Positions 7,935 through 16,111 of a DNA stretch of 64,000 bases are shown in pieces. The notes under the pieces are model-generated. The model was not told the origin of the DNA. It ran no database searches and worked only from the letters and a program-made list of their open reading frames with translations. The position numbers and the translations under genes are program-made. The stretch's first letter is position 1. Each line of letters begins with the position of its first letter. This DNA is from Bog-756 sp963734395 (lineage in GTDB: Bacteria; Actinomycetota; Acidimicrobiia; Acidimicrobiales; RAAP-2): NCBI GenBank assembly GCA_963734395.1, contig CAVTGY010000001.1, positions 124,001 through 188,000 on the forward strand. The letters run 5' to 3'.

Positions 7935-8424
7935 CTACCGGTTGGTGAGGGCGTTGCCCTGTGCGGGAGGTCGGCCGTGCCCGAAGGGAAGGGGGATGAC
8001 GGTGATCGAACCACCGGCTGCGGTGATGGCTGCCTCCGCCGAGGCAGAGAAGGCGTGGGCCTCCACCGACAGGGCCCGTGAGAGCTCCCCGCCACCGAGC
8101 ACCTTGACCAGGTCGCCCTTGCCGGCCAGCCCGGAGGCCACAAATCCGGCCAGGCCGATGGCGTCCCCCTCGATCCCCTGCAGCGAACCGACGTTCACCG
8201 GCGTGTAGGCAACCCGAAACGGGTTCTTGAATCCGCGCGAATTTGGGAATGCGCTGCATCAGCGGAAGTTGGCCGCCCTCGAATCCGAGAGGAATGGTGT
8301 CACGCGCACCCTGCCCCTTGGTGCCCCGACCGGCGGTCTTGCCGCCCTTGCCTGCGATGCCGCGGCCCACACGACGTCTCTTCCGCGTGGATCCCGCCGG
8401 CGGGCGGAGCTCGTGCACCTTCAT
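7935..8424 (-). CDS. rplO: 50S ribosomal protein L15 (split by a +1 shift)
   Basis: L15 binds 23S rRNA late in 50S assembly. The N-terminal part reads MKVHELRPPAGSTRKRRRVG, then GRGTKGQGAR and GFEGGQLPLMQRIPKF. Near 8236-8246 the frame breaks: the expected RGFKNPFRVAYTPVNVGSL continues one base out of frame, then runs to a normal C-terminus (GKGDLVKVLGGGEL...). The span is 490 bp, one more than a multiple of three, so removal of one base (a G in GCGCGG) restores about 162 aa. Loss of L15 would be strongly deleterious, so a sequence error is the likeliest cause. Confidence 0.88.
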
Positions 8425-8426
8425 GG

Positions 8427-8657
8427 TCAGCCTTTCTCGTTCTCGGCGGGCGTGACGTCCACCAGGTGGGGAACCCGGGCAAGCATTCCACGGATTTCCG
8501 GACGATCGGGTAGCAGGTTGGTGCGTCCGATACCACGGAGGCCGAGGGCCCGGAGGGTGCCCCGGTGCTTGGGTTTGGTGCCGATGGCCGACCGCACCTG
8601 GGTGACCCGGAGCCAGCTGGCGGCCGCTGGTTTAGTCGACGACGATGCCGCGGCCAT
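8427..8657 (-). CDS. rpmD: 50S ribosomal protein L30
   Basis: The 76-aa product has the L30 fold signature: LRVTQVRSAIGTKPKHRGTL, then LGLRGIGRTNLLPDRPEIRG and a closing HLVDV. The first 14 residues are an Ala/Ser-rich lead; members are usually about 60 aa, so a GTG further in could be the true start, but none has a better ribosome-binding site. ATG lies one base after the rpsE TGA, and rplO starts two bases after the rpmD stop. Confidence 0.9.
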   Translation of the reverse strand: MAAASSSTKPAAASWLRVTQVRSAIGTKPKHRGTLRALGLRGIGRTNLLPDRPEIRGMLARVPHLVDVTPAENEKG

Positions 8658-8658
8658 C

Positions 8659-9213
8659 TCAGTTCACCTCCGTGAACAGGTCGGCTTCCCGCTTGCGTTC
8701 GCGATAGGCACGGAGCATGGCGGCCGGCACCACCTCTTCGATCGGCTTGCCCCGAAGGGCGGCGACCTCGTCGGGACGCTTGAGTCCCTTGAGCCCGGCG
8801 ATGGTGGCGTGGGCCACGTTGATGCCGTTGGAGGAGCCGAGGGACTTGGCCAGTATGTCCCGGATGCCGGCCATCTCGAGGATGGCCCGGGCCGCACCAC
8901 CGGCGATCACCCCGGTACCCGGAGCCGCCGGCTTCAGCATGACCCGACCGGCGCCGCTCTCGCCCACGATCGGGTGAGTGATGGTCGAGCCGGCCAGCGG
9001 CACGTCGAACATGTTCTTCCGCGCCTCTTCGATGCCCTTCTGCACGGCCAGACCGGCCTCCTTGGCCTTGCCGTAGCCCAGGCCCACCCGGCCGTTCCCG
9101 TCCCCCACCACCATCAGGGCGGCGAAGGAGAACCGACGGCCGCCTTTCACCACCTTGGAGACCCGGTTGACCCGGATGGTCCTCTCTTCGAACTGCAGAT
9201 CGTTGACGGCCAT
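8659..9213 (-). CDS. rpsE: 30S ribosomal protein S5
   Basis: S5 contributes to decoding accuracy and mRNA unwinding at the entry channel. The 184-aa product starts at ATG 9213 (MAVNDLQFEERTIRVNRVSK) and has the double-stranded RNA-binding N-domain (VVKGGRRFSFAALMVVGDGN) and the C-terminal S5 domain (AGGAARAILEMAGIRDILAKSLGSSN). A longer open frame reaches 9447 but overlaps rplR and has no support. The C-terminus is typical in length. Confidence 0.96.
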   Translation of the reverse strand: MAVNDLQFEERTIRVNRVSKVVKGGRRFSFAALMVVGDGNGRVGLGYGKAKEAGLAVQKGIEEARKNMFDVPLAGSTITHPIVGESGAGRVMLKPAAPGTGVIAGGAARAILEMAGIRDILAKSLGSSNGINVAHATIAGLKGLKRPDEVAALRGKPIEEVVPAAMLRAYRERKREADLFTEVN

Positions 9214-9217
9214 GACG

Positions 9218-9580
9218 CTAGAACTCCAGTCCTTGCTCGCGAGCGGCGTCGGCCAGCGCCGCCACCCGCCCGTGATAGGCGAATCCACCGCGGTCGAAGA
9301 CCACCGTGGTGATGCCGGCGGCCTTCGCCCGTTGGGCGATGAGGTTGCCCACGCCGGTGGCCGCAGTGACATTGCCCCCCGAAATGCCCCGGAGCTCCCC
9401 TTCGACCGAGGAAGCCGAGGCCAGGGTGGCACCGGCCTCATCGTCAATCAGTTGGGCGGTGATGTGCTTGTTGGAGCGGAACACCGCCAGGCGCGGGCGG
9501 GCGGCGGTGCCGTGCACACGGCGACGGACCCGGGCGTGCCGGCGGCGGCGGAGCGCCACCTTGTGGTCAGTGCGGGGCAT
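9218..9580 (-). CDS. rplR: 50S ribosomal protein L18
   Basis: L18 binds 5S rRNA with L5 (rplE, 10794-11363). The 120-aa product contains RRHARVRRRVHGTAARPRLA, FRSNKHITAQLIDD, and the C-terminal FDRGGFAYHGRVAALADAAR signature. ATG overlaps the rplF TAA by one base (TAATG). Confidence 0.96.
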   Translation of the reverse strand: MPRTDHKVALRRRRHARVRRRVHGTAARPRLAVFRSNKHITAQLIDDEAGATLASASSVEGELRGISGGNVTAATGVGNLIAQRAKAAGITTVVFDRGGFAYHGRVAALADAAREQGLEF

Positions 9581-10122
9581 TACTTGGCTGCCTTTCCGGC
9601 CTTGCGCACGACCCGCTCACCGGCATAGCGGATCCCCTTGCCCTTGTAGGGCTCGGGCTTGCGCAGCTTGCGGATGTCCGCGGCTACTTGGCCGACCTTC
9701 TCCTTGTCGATTCCCTTGACGATGATACGAGTGGCGGAGGGCACCTCGAAGGTGACCCCGTCCGGTGCGGCGACGTTGACCGGGTGCGAGAAACCAAGGG
9801 CCAGCTCGAGCGCCGAAGGTCCCTTGGGAACGGCGCGGTAGCCGACCCCGACGATCTCGAGCTCCTTGGAGAAGCCCTCGGTGACTCCCGCCACCATGTT
9901 GGCCACCAAGGACCGGGTGAGCCCGTGCAGGGCGCGGTTCTGTCGCTGATCGTCGGGACGCTCCACCACCAGCACGTCGCCGTCCTGGCGGATGGTGATG
10001 GCGGCAGGCACCGAGCGGGCCAGCTCGCCCTGGGGCCCTTTGACGGTGACCGTGTTGCCCGTGCCCAACGCCACCGTCACCCCGGAGGGGACGGCGATAG
10101 GCGAACGACCGACGCGGGACAT
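9580..10122 (-). CDS. rplF: 50S ribosomal protein L6
   Basis: L6 lies near the sarcin-ricin loop and factor-binding site. The 180-aa product starts MSRVGRSPIAVPSGV at ATG 10122, with GGGGAGGTG about eight bases upstream, and has both L6 repeats and the conserved C-terminus (IRKLRKPEPYKGKGIRYAGE). The frame is open to 10149, but the family start and the ribosome-binding site select the ATG given. Confidence 0.96.
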   Translation of the reverse strand: MSRVGRSPIAVPSGVTVALGTGNTVTVKGPQGELARSVPAAITIRQDGDVLVVERPDDQRQNRALHGLTRSLVANMVAGVTEGFSKELEIVGVGYRAVPKGPSALELALGFSHPVNVAAPDGVTFEVPSATRIIVKGIDKEKVGQVAADIRKLRKPEPYKGKGIRYAGERVVRKAGKAAK

Positions 10123-10182
10123 CAGCGGGCACCTCCCCGTGGGGTCCAAGCATGTGCAGCGCGGGCCAGTCCCGCGGCCCGG

Positions 10183-10587
10183 TTACCAGACATAGCAGAG
10201 CACCTCGCCACCCATACGGCGCTTGCGTGCTTCGCGGTCGGTCATCAGGCCCTTGGAGGTGGAGACCACTGCCACGCCGAGTCCCCCGAGCACCCGGGGA
10301 ATCTTGTCGGCCCGCGCGTAGATACGCAGGCCGGGTTTGGACACCCGCTTGATGCCGGAGATGGTCCGTTCCCGTTCCGGCGAGTATTTCATGGTGATCT
10401 CCAGGGTCTTGCCCGGTTTGTCCGGGTCCTTGTTGACCTGGTAGCCGACGATGTAGCCCTCGTCGGCCAGGATGGCGGCCAGCGACTCCTTGAGTCGCGA
10501 GCCGGGCATCTTGACCGTGTCGAAGTGAGCAGTGTTGGCGTTGCGGATGCGGGTCAGCATGTCGGCGATCGGATCGGTCATGGTCAT
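10183..10587 (-). CDS. rpsH: 30S ribosomal protein S8
   Basis: S8 binds the central domain of 16S rRNA; in Escherichia coli it represses the spc operon. The 134-aa product reads MTMTDPIADMLTRIRNANTA and ends RRMGGEVLCYVW; STSKGLMTDREAR is the usual C-terminal motif. Start at ATG 10587, with GGAGG ten bases before; the second ATG six bases on is an alternative. A 60-bp gap precedes rplF; no clear S8-binding hairpin was found near rplE. Confidence 0.96.
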   Translation of the reverse strand: MTMTDPIADMLTRIRNANTAHFDTVKMPGSRLKESLAAILADEGYIVGYQVNKDPDKPGKTLEITMKYSPERERTISGIKRVSKPGLRIYARADKIPRVLGGLGVAVVSTSKGLMTDREARKRRMGGEVLCYVW

Positions 10588-10603
10588 TGTCGGTCGCCTC
10601 CTC

Positions 10604-10789
10604 TCACCAGCTGGCCTTGGTAACGCCGGGGATCTCGCCGGCATGGACCATCACTCGCAGACAGATCCGGCACAGGCCGAACTTGCGGTACACCGATTTG
10701 GGACGGCCACACCGGCGGCATCGCGTGTAACCACGCACCTTGAACTTGGGGGTGCGCTGCTGTTTTTGGATCAGAGCCTTCTTCGCCAT
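10604..10789 (-). CDS. rpsN: 30S ribosomal protein S14, zinc type (type Z)
   Basis: The 61-aa protein begins MAKKALIQKQQRTPKFKVRG and holds C24-x2-C27 (CRRC) and C40-x2-C43 (CRIC), the zinc ribbon of the short S14 type. The length equals that of other zinc-type S14 proteins. ATG at 10789 lies four bases after the rplE stop. A longer open frame upstream overlaps rplE and is ignored. Confidence 0.95.
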   Translation of the reverse strand: MAKKALIQKQQRTPKFKVRGYTRCRRCGRPKSVYRKFGLCRICLRVMVHAGEIPGVTKASW

Positions 10790-10793
10790 GTGT

Positions 10794-11363
10794 TTACTGG
10801 TTCTCCTGTCGGAACGGAAAGCCGAACGCAGCCAGAAGTGCCCGGCCTTCGTCGTCGGTGCGGGCGGTGGTGGCAATGGTGATGTCCATGCCCCGGGTTG
10901 CGTCGATTCGGTCGTAGTCGATTTCGGGAAAGATCAGCTGTTCGGTGACCCCGAAGGTGTAGTTGCCGTGCCCGTCGAACGAGCGGGGCGAGAGACCCCG
11001 GAAGTCACGGATTCGGGGGATGGCCATGGCCAGCAACCGGTCGAGGAACTCCCATGCCCGGTCACCGCGCAGGGTCACCTTGGCCCCGATCTCCTGGCCC
11101 TCCCGCAGTTTGAACGAGGCGATCGATTTCTTGGCTCGGGTAACCACCGGTTTCTGGCCGGCGATGATCTCCAGGTCACGCATCGCCCCCTCGATCAGTG
11201 ACTTTTGCTGGGTGGCGAGGCCTACGCCCATATTGATCACGATCTTGTCCAGTCGGGGCACTTCCATGATGTTGTCCAGCGCCAGAGACTCCTTGAGCTC
11301 AGCCCGCACCTGGGTGTCGTAGCGCTCCTTGAGCCGGGGCCGGCCCGTAGTGGCGGTGGCCAT
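10794..11363 (-). CDS. rplE: 50S ribosomal protein L5
   Basis: L5 binds 5S rRNA and contacts P-site tRNA. The 189-aa product begins MATATTGRPRLKERYDTQVR and includes DKIVINMGVG, KKSIASFKLREGQEIGAKVT, LRGDRAWEFLDRLL, and GHGNYTFGVTEQLIFPEIDYD. ATG overlaps the rplX TGA (TGATG). Confidence 0.97.
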   Translation of the reverse strand: MATATTGRPRLKERYDTQVRAELKESLALDNIMEVPRLDKIVINMGVGLATQQKSLIEGAMRDLEIIAGQKPVVTRAKKSIASFKLREGQEIGAKVTLRGDRAWEFLDRLLAMAIPRIRDFRGLSPRSFDGHGNYTFGVTEQLIFPEIDYDRIDATRGMDITIATTARTDDEGRALLAAFGFPFRQENQ

Positions 11364-11669
11364 CACAGATCCGCCCCGCACTTGCGGCACACCCGCAGCT
11401 TGCGCCCCTGCTCGTCGATGCGCATCCCGATACGAGTCGGCCCGCAGTCTCCGCACACGATGGCCACCGACGACACCGACACCGGCATGAATTTGTCGAT
11501 GACCCCTCCTTGCATGGTGGCCCGGGTCGGCTTGGCGTGTCGCTTGGCCACATGCACGCCCTCGACGATCACTCTTCCGTCAGAAGGGATGGCCCGGACT
11601 ACGTGGGCCTGCTTGCCCCTGTCCTTGCCCACCAGGACCTGCACCTTGTCACCTTTTCGAAATTCGCAT
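11363..11669 (-). CDS. rplX: 50S ribosomal protein L24 (split by a +1 shift near the start)
   Basis: L24 starts 50S assembly and lies by the exit tunnel. The body is clear: the KOW motif GDKVQVLVGKDRGKQAHVVR, then VEGVHVAKRHAKPT, and C-terminal CGDCG / CRKCG pairs. An ATG directly follows the rplN TAG (11669) and reads MRISKR-stop, but reading across one extra base in the run at 11660-11662 restores MRIRKGDKVQV, the family's standard opening. The span of 307 bp is one over a multiple of three. The frame entered at 11644 starts too late to include the KOW motif. Confidence 0.87.
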
Positions 11670-12038
11670 CTACAACACCTCCGGTGCCAACGAGATGATC
11701 CTCATGAATCGCTTGTCGCGAAGCTCGCGGCCCACCGGTCCGAAGATGCGGGTACCGCGAGGTTGCTGCTGATCATTGATGAGAACGGCGGCGTTCTCAT
11801 CGAAGCGGATGTAGCTGCCGTCCGGGCGGCGCTTCTCCTTCTTGGTGCGGACGACGACGCACTTGACCACGTCGCCTTTCTTGACCGCCGCTCCGGGGAT
11901 GGCGTCCTTCACCGTGGCCACGAAGATGTCCCCGATCGAGGCGTACCGGCGGCGGGAGCCACCCAGCACCTTGATGCAGAGGACCTCTTTGGCCCCGGAG
12001 TTGTCGGCCACCCGAAGTCGGGATTCCTGTTGGATCAT
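11670..12038 (-). CDS. rplN: 50S ribosomal protein L14
   Basis: L14 forms intersubunit bridges and is the docking site of silencing factor RsfS. The 122-aa product (the standard length) begins MIQQESRLRVADNSGAKEV and contains GGSRRRYASIGDIFVATVKD, RPDGSYIRFDENAAVLIN and GPVGRELRDKRFMRIISLAPEVL in pieces. ATG at 12038 overlaps the rpsQ TGA (ATGA). Confidence 0.97.
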   Translation of the reverse strand: MIQQESRLRVADNSGAKEVLCIKVLGGSRRRYASIGDIFVATVKDAIPGAAVKKGDVVKCVVVRTKKEKRRPDGSYIRFDENAAVLINDQQQPRGTRIFGPVGRELRDKRFMRIISLAPEVL

Positions 12039-12325
12039 CGGGCACGCTCGAGCACTTCGGAGAGGCGCCACCGCTTGAGCTTGGACACCGGACGGGTCTC
12101 GACCACCCGGACCCGGTCGCCCACCTTGGCCGCGTTGTCCTGGTCGTGAACATAGAGCCGCTTGGTGCGCTGGACGGTCTTCCCATAACGGGGATGGCGG
12201 ACCCGTTCGACGACGGCCACCACCAGCGTGGCGTTCATGGCATCAGACACCACCAGGCCCTCGCGCACCTTGCGGCGATTGATCCGCCGTTCCGACCCAA
12301 CACCTTCGACCGTGTCGTCAGCCAT
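12035..12325 (-). CDS. rpsQ: 30S ribosomal protein S17
   Basis: S17 is an early 16S rRNA binder. The 96-aa product has REGLVVSDAMNATLVVAVVE, RHPRYGKTVQRTKRLYVHD and VGDRVRVVETRPVSKLKRWR, the OB-fold strands of S17. The N-terminus has about 18 extra residues compared with the shortest members. Its start overlaps the rpmC stop by eight bases and its stop overlaps the rplN start by four. Confidence 0.96.
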   Translation of the reverse strand: MADDTVEGVGSERRINRRKVREGLVVSDAMNATLVVAVVERVRHPRYGKTVQRTKRLYVHDQDNAAKVGDRVRVVETRPVSKLKRWRLSEVLERAR

Positions 12326-12803
12326 CAGCTCTCTCCTCGGAACCTTCGTCGTCTACTGCGTCCTCGGCGAAGCCGATCGGACGGGCCATGCCGTCATCGT
12401 CGGCCATCTCCTGTTCCAACTCGTCCGCGTCGTCAATCGGATCCAGCTCGTCGCCGTCGACGTTGTCGGCCGACTCGTCCTCTTCAGCCGCCAGGGCAGC
12501 CCGACGCTCCGCCGCGGTGGTCCGGTCGCGGCCGAGGGCCTCGTCCTCACTGCGACGGCGGGCGGCGGCCTGATGGACGGGAATGTCCTCCAGCGCCATT
12601 CCTTCGGCCTCTGCGATCTCCCGAATCCGCAACTCGGTCATCATCCTGGCCACGTCCTTTTTGACGTGGGTGATCCGAGAGAAATTGTCCAGCTGCCCGG
12701 TGGCCAGTTGAAACCGGAGGTTGAACAGCTCGCGCCGGCTCTCGCCGAGCTGGCGCTCCAGCTCTTCGGTGTCGTATTCGGAGATCTCTGCGGTGTCGGC
12801 CAT
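12318..12803 (-). CDS. rpmC: 50S ribosomal protein L29 with long acidic C-terminal extension
   Basis: L29 sits at the exit-tunnel rim and is part of the docking platform for nascent-chain factors. Residues 1-75 are ordinary L29 (YDTEELERQLGESRRELFNL, then LATGQLDNFSRITHVKKDVA). The chain then runs on to 161 aa; the family is usually 60-80 aa. The extra ~85 residues are first Arg/Ala/Glu rich (AAARRRSEDEALGRDRTTAA), then strongly acidic (ADNVDGDELDPIDDADELEQ), and have no recognisable domain. The reading frame has no break and overlaps rpsQ by only eight bases, so the extension is likely real. Start ATG 12803 overlaps the rplP TGA. Confidence 0.93.
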   Translation of the reverse strand: MADTAEISEYDTEELERQLGESRRELFNLRFQLATGQLDNFSRITHVKKDVARMMTELRIREIAEAEGMALEDIPVHQAAARRRSEDEALGRDRTTAAERRAALAAEEDESADNVDGDELDPIDDADELEQEMADDDGMARPIGFAEDAVDDEGSEERADG

Positions 12804-13240
12804 CAGACCTGGACCTCCGGTGTGCCGTGAGTCCCGGGCCGGATCACGAACCGGGCACGGAACGGCAGTTTCTGAATGGCTCGATCCATGGCCTCGCGGG
12901 CCAACTGGGGTTCGACGCCGGCCAGCTCGAAGAGGATCCTCCCCGGCTTTACCACCGCCACCCAATGCTCAGGATTGCCCTTGCCCGAGCCCATGCGGGT
13001 TTCGGCCGGCTTCTGGGTCACCGGGCGGTCCGGAAACACCCGGATCCATACTTTGCCGCCTCGCTTGACGTGACGGGTCATGGCGATTCGGGCCGCCTCG
13101 ATCTGTCGCGCGGTCAGCCATGCCGGTTCCATGGCCTGGATGCCAAAGTCGCCGAACGTGACCTCACTGCCGCCCTTTGCCTTCCCGCTCATCCGACCGC
13201 GCTGCTGCTTACGGTGCCGAACCTTTCGGGGCATCAGCAT
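12803..13240 (-). CDS. rplP: 50S ribosomal protein L16
   Basis: L16 organises the A-site region and binds tRNA. The 145-aa product begins MLMPRKVRHRKQQRGRMSGK and has FGIQAMEPAWLTARQIEAAR, RHVKRGGKVWIRVFPDRPVT and RMGSGKGNPEHWVAVVKPGR. GGAGGT lies eight bases before the first ATG (13240), favouring it over the ATG two codons later. It starts one base after the rpsC stop. Confidence 0.97.
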   Translation of the reverse strand: MLMPRKVRHRKQQRGRMSGKAKGGSEVTFGDFGIQAMEPAWLTARQIEAARIAMTRHVKRGGKVWIRVFPDRPVTQKPAETRMGSGKGNPEHWVAVVKPGRILFELAGVEPQLAREAMDRAIQKLPFRARFVIRPGTHGTPEVQV

Positions 13241-13241
13241 G

Positions 13242-14210
13242 TCAGTCCACCTCCTTGCGGAAGTGCGGCGTCTCGTGGTGTTCGCGGGTCCGTCGCTCGA
13301 TCTCCTCGTCCTCGGTGAGGATGCGTTCGAGCTCGTCGGGAACGGCTGGCTCTGCGGCGATGTCGGCGGTCGACCGGTCGACCAACCCCTCGGGGATCTC
13401 GGTCTCACCGCCCGAATCGTCGTCCACGGTCACCACGCTGCCAGGAGCCCCCTGTTCGGCGCGGCGCCGGCCACCTCCCGCGGTGATCAACCGACGCGGC
13501 ACGTCGCCGCTCTGGCCGGAGGTCTCGCCCACCGCCATGGCCGCCTCCCGGGTGATCTTGTCCTCGGTGGAGATCTTGTAGGGGAGGATGTCACCCTTGT
13601 AGATCCATACCTTTACCCCGATACGGCCGAACGTCGTCTTGGCCTCGCGGAATCCGTAATCGATGTCAGCCCGCAATGTATGCAGGGGCACCCGGCCCTC
13701 GAGGTAGGACTCCTTGCGGGACATCTCCGACCCACCAAGGCGACCCGAGCACTGCACTCGGACCCCGAGGGCGCCCGCCTTCTGCACCGTCTGGATCGAG
13801 CGCTTCATCGCCCGGCGGAAGGCCACCCGTCGGGCCAACTGGTCACAGATCCCCTGCGCGATCAGGGCCGCGTCGAGCTCGGGCTGCTTGATCTCCTGGA
13901 TATTGAGCTGGATCCGGTTGTTGAGCCCGGTGATCTCCTCGATCCGCTTCTTCAGGCGGTCGGCTTCGGCGCCACGCCGACCGATGACGATTCCGGGCCT
14001 GGCGGTATGGATGTCCACCCGCAGCCGGTCACGGGTGCGCTCGATCTCGATGCGGCTGACCGCGGCAGACTCCAGCTGGCTCATCAGGTAGTCGCGGATC
14101 TCCCAGTCCTCGATCACGCAGTTCTGATAGTTGCGCTCTTCGAACCACCGCGACTTCCAGTCGGTGGTGACGCCGAGCCGGAACCCGTACGGATTGACCT
14201 TCTGGCCCAT
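13242..14210 (-). CDS. rpsC: 30S ribosomal protein S3 with C-terminal extension
   Basis: S3 lines the mRNA entry tunnel and has helicase activity with S4 and S5. Residues 1-212 are standard: MGQKVNPYGFRLGVTTDWKS, the KH domain with PGIVIGRRGAEADRLKKRI, and REAKTTFGRIGVKVWIYKGD. The protein then continues to 322 aa with about 110 residues rich in Glu, Asp, Arg and Ser and no recognised domain. Moderate tails occur in other actinobacterial S3 proteins, but this one is long. The same block also carries tails on L22, L29 and L4. Confidence 0.95.
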   Translation of the reverse strand: MGQKVNPYGFRLGVTTDWKSRWFEERNYQNCVIEDWEIRDYLMSQLESAAVSRIEIERTRDRLRVDIHTARPGIVIGRRGAEADRLKKRIEEITGLNNRIQLNIQEIKQPELDAALIAQGICDQLARRVAFRRAMKRSIQTVQKAGALGVRVQCSGRLGGSEMSRKESYLEGRVPLHTLRADIDYGFREAKTTFGRIGVKVWIYKGDILPYKISTEDKITREAAMAVGETSGQSGDVPRRLITAGGGRRRAEQGAPGSVVTVDDDSGGETEIPEGLVDRSTADIAAEPAVPDELERILTEDEEIERRTREHHETPHFRKEVD

Positions 14211-14954
14211 CTAGTTGCCCTTCTCTTCGGCTGGTCCGCCGTCTGTCTGGTCGGTGCTCTCGGGGTCCTCTTCGACGTCGTCGTCCTCTGCGATGTCCGA
14301 GGGCTCGAGCGGTCCGGCCTCGGTCTCGGTGACGGTGTCCTCGGCGCTCTCGATGTCGACATCCTCGACATCATCGCCAAGGTCATCGGACTCGAGCGGG
14401 CCGGCTTCGGTCTCGGTGATCACGTCGTCGGCGTGGACGGCCTCCTCGGTCCACGCCTCGGCGCCGGTGTCGGTGTCGGTGCCCGTCGGCTCGGAGGACT
14501 CGGCCTGCTGGCGACGACGGGAACCGGCCACCCGACGGGACCGCTGCGAGGTGTTGGCCGCCTGCTGGGCGCGACGCCGGGCGATCCGCTCCTCGGGGAG
14601 CCGGCCAACGATGATGGTGATGTGCGAGGTCCGCTTGCGGATGCGGGTGGCCCGTCCCCTGGCCCGGGGACGCCAGCGCTTGAGGGTGCTGCCCTCGTCG
14701 GCGAAGCAGGCCGAGACGTACAACTCCTCGGCGTCGAGCCCGTCGTTGTGGACGGCGTTGGCCACCGCTGACGCCAGCACCTTTCCCACCGTGGTCGCCG
14801 CATCGCGGTCACCTAAGGCGAGGGTCTGCGCGGCCCGATCCACATCCTGACCCCGGATCAGGTCGAGCACCTGGCGCACTTTGGTGGCAGACATCCGGCT
14901 GTGGCGCAGGACAGCCCGGGTTCCCTCGCGTTCGTTGGTCTTGACCCCTGGCAT
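14211..14954 (-). CDS. rplV: 50S ribosomal protein L22 with long acidic repeat-bearing tail
   Basis: L22's beta-hairpin lines the peptide exit tunnel. Residues 1-130 are typical (AVLRHSRMSATKVRQVLDLI, then ANAVHNDGLDAEELYVSACF, and the hairpin tip RWRPRARGRATRIRKRTSHI). After an Arg/Ala-rich stretch the chain runs to 247 aa; most L22 proteins are 110-130 aa. The last ~95 residues are Asp/Glu/Thr rich and contain the nonapeptide TETEAGPLE twice (about 40 residues apart), encoded by near-identical DNA around 14299-14330 and 14391-14421. The rpsS stop/start spacing is one base. Confidence 0.95.
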   Translation of the reverse strand: MPGVKTNEREGTRAVLRHSRMSATKVRQVLDLIRGQDVDRAAQTLALGDRDAATTVGKVLASAVANAVHNDGLDAEELYVSACFADEGSTLKRWRPRARGRATRIRKRTSHITIIVGRLPEERIARRRAQQAANTSQRSRRVAGSRRRQQAESSEPTGTDTDTGAEAWTEEAVHADDVITETEAGPLESDDLGDDVEDVDIESAEDTVTETEAGPLEPSDIAEDDDVEEDPESTDQTDGGPAEEKGN

Positions 14955-14955
14955 C

Positions 14956-15234
14956 TCAGCGCCTCCCCGCCCGTTCCTGACCGGCGTGGAACTTGAACGT
15001 CCGGGTCGGCGCGAACTCGCCCAGCTTGTGGCCGACCATCGACTCCGTCACGTACACCGGAATGTGCTTACGGCCGTCATGGACGGCAATGGTGTGGCCG
15101 ACAAAGTCGGGGATGATCGTGGAACGACGGGACCAGGTCTTGATGACCCTCTTGTCTCCGGCCGCGTTGAGGGCATCGACCTTCTTGAGCAGATGGTCAT
15201 CGACGAACGGACCCTTCTTGAGGCTGCGGGGCAT
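14956..15234 (-). CDS. rpsS: 30S ribosomal protein S19
   Basis: S19 pairs with S13 in the 30S head. The 92-aa product reads MPRSLKKGPFVDDHLLKKVD, has SRRSTIIPDFVGHTIAVHDG and ends with the standard KLGEFAPTRTFKFHAGQERA block. Length and both termini are typical. It lies 24 bp after rplB. Confidence 0.97.
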   Translation of the reverse strand: MPRSLKKGPFVDDHLLKKVDALNAAGDKRVIKTWSRRSTIIPDFVGHTIAVHDGRKHIPVYVTESMVGHKLGEFAPTRTFKFHAGQERAGRR

Positions 15235-15258
15235 GTCGTTGCGTTCCTTCTGTCTTCT

Positions 15259-16095
15259 CTATCGCCGCGCACCGCGGGTGCGGCGCCTTCGGACGATCAT
15301 CGTGTCGGAATCCTTGTTGCGGGACCGGGTGCGTCCCTCGGGCCGACCCCATGGCGACACCGGATGGCGTCCCCCCGAGGACTTGCCCTCGCCGCCTCCC
15401 AACGGATGGTCGACGGGGTTCATGGCCACACCGCGAGTTTGGGGGCGGATGCCCTTCCAGCGGTTCCGCCCGGCCTTGCCGATCTTGATCAGCTCGGCTT
15501 CGGAGTTGCCCACGACACCCAACGTGCCCCGGCAGTCGATGGGGACCCGGCGCATCTCGGTGGAAGGCAGGCGCAGGGTGGCGAACGCTCCTTCCTTGGC
15601 GACCAGCTGGATGCTCATTCCCGCGCCCCGAGCCAATTTCCCTCCGGCTCCGGGCCGCATCTCCACGTTGTGGATCACCGAGCCGACCGGGATATACCGC
15701 AAGGGCAGGGCATTTCCGGGGCGGATCTCGGCGCCCTGACCGGACTGCAGCCGGTCTCCCACCTGCACCTGGGCCGGGGCGAGGATGTAGCGCTTCTCGC
15801 CGTCGAGGTAGTGGAGCAGGGCAATCCGGGCATTGCGGTTGGGGTCGTACTCGATGGCGGCCACCTTGGCCGGCACCCCGTCCTTGTTCCGCTTGAAGTC
15901 GATGATCCGGTACTGCTGTTTGTGGCCGCCACCGCGATGCCGCGAGGTCTTGCGGCCGTAGCTGTTCCGCCCGCCGGTGGACGGCTTGGGGGCCACCAGG
16001 GATCGTTCCGGACGATCGCGGGTGATCTCGGCGAAATCCGACACCGTCTGGAAGCGACGGCCGGCGCTGGTGGGCTTGCGTGAGCGAAGTGGCAT
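15259..16095 (-). CDS. rplB: 50S ribosomal protein L2
   Basis: L2 is next to the peptidyl-transferase centre and is needed for subunit association. The 278-aa product starts MPLRSRKPTSAGRRFQTVSD at ATG 16095 and holds GRKTSRHRGGGHKQQYRIID, the VHNVEMRPGAGGKLARGAG-type motif, and the conserved AMNPVDHPLGGGEGKSSGGR segment with the functional His. A longer frame to 16146 overlaps rplW and is rejected. Confidence 0.97.
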   Translation of the reverse strand: MPLRSRKPTSAGRRFQTVSDFAEITRDRPERSLVAPKPSTGGRNSYGRKTSRHRGGGHKQQYRIIDFKRNKDGVPAKVAAIEYDPNRNARIALLHYLDGEKRYILAPAQVQVGDRLQSGQGAEIRPGNALPLRYIPVGSVIHNVEMRPGAGGKLARGAGMSIQLVAKEGAFATLRLPSTEMRRVPIDCRGTLGVVGNSEAELIKIGKAGRNRWKGIRPQTRGVAMNPVDHPLGGGEGKSSGGRHPVSPWGRPEGRTRSRNKDSDTMIVRRRRTRGARR

Positions 16096-16111
16096 GGTCT
16101 GGTCCGGTGTC

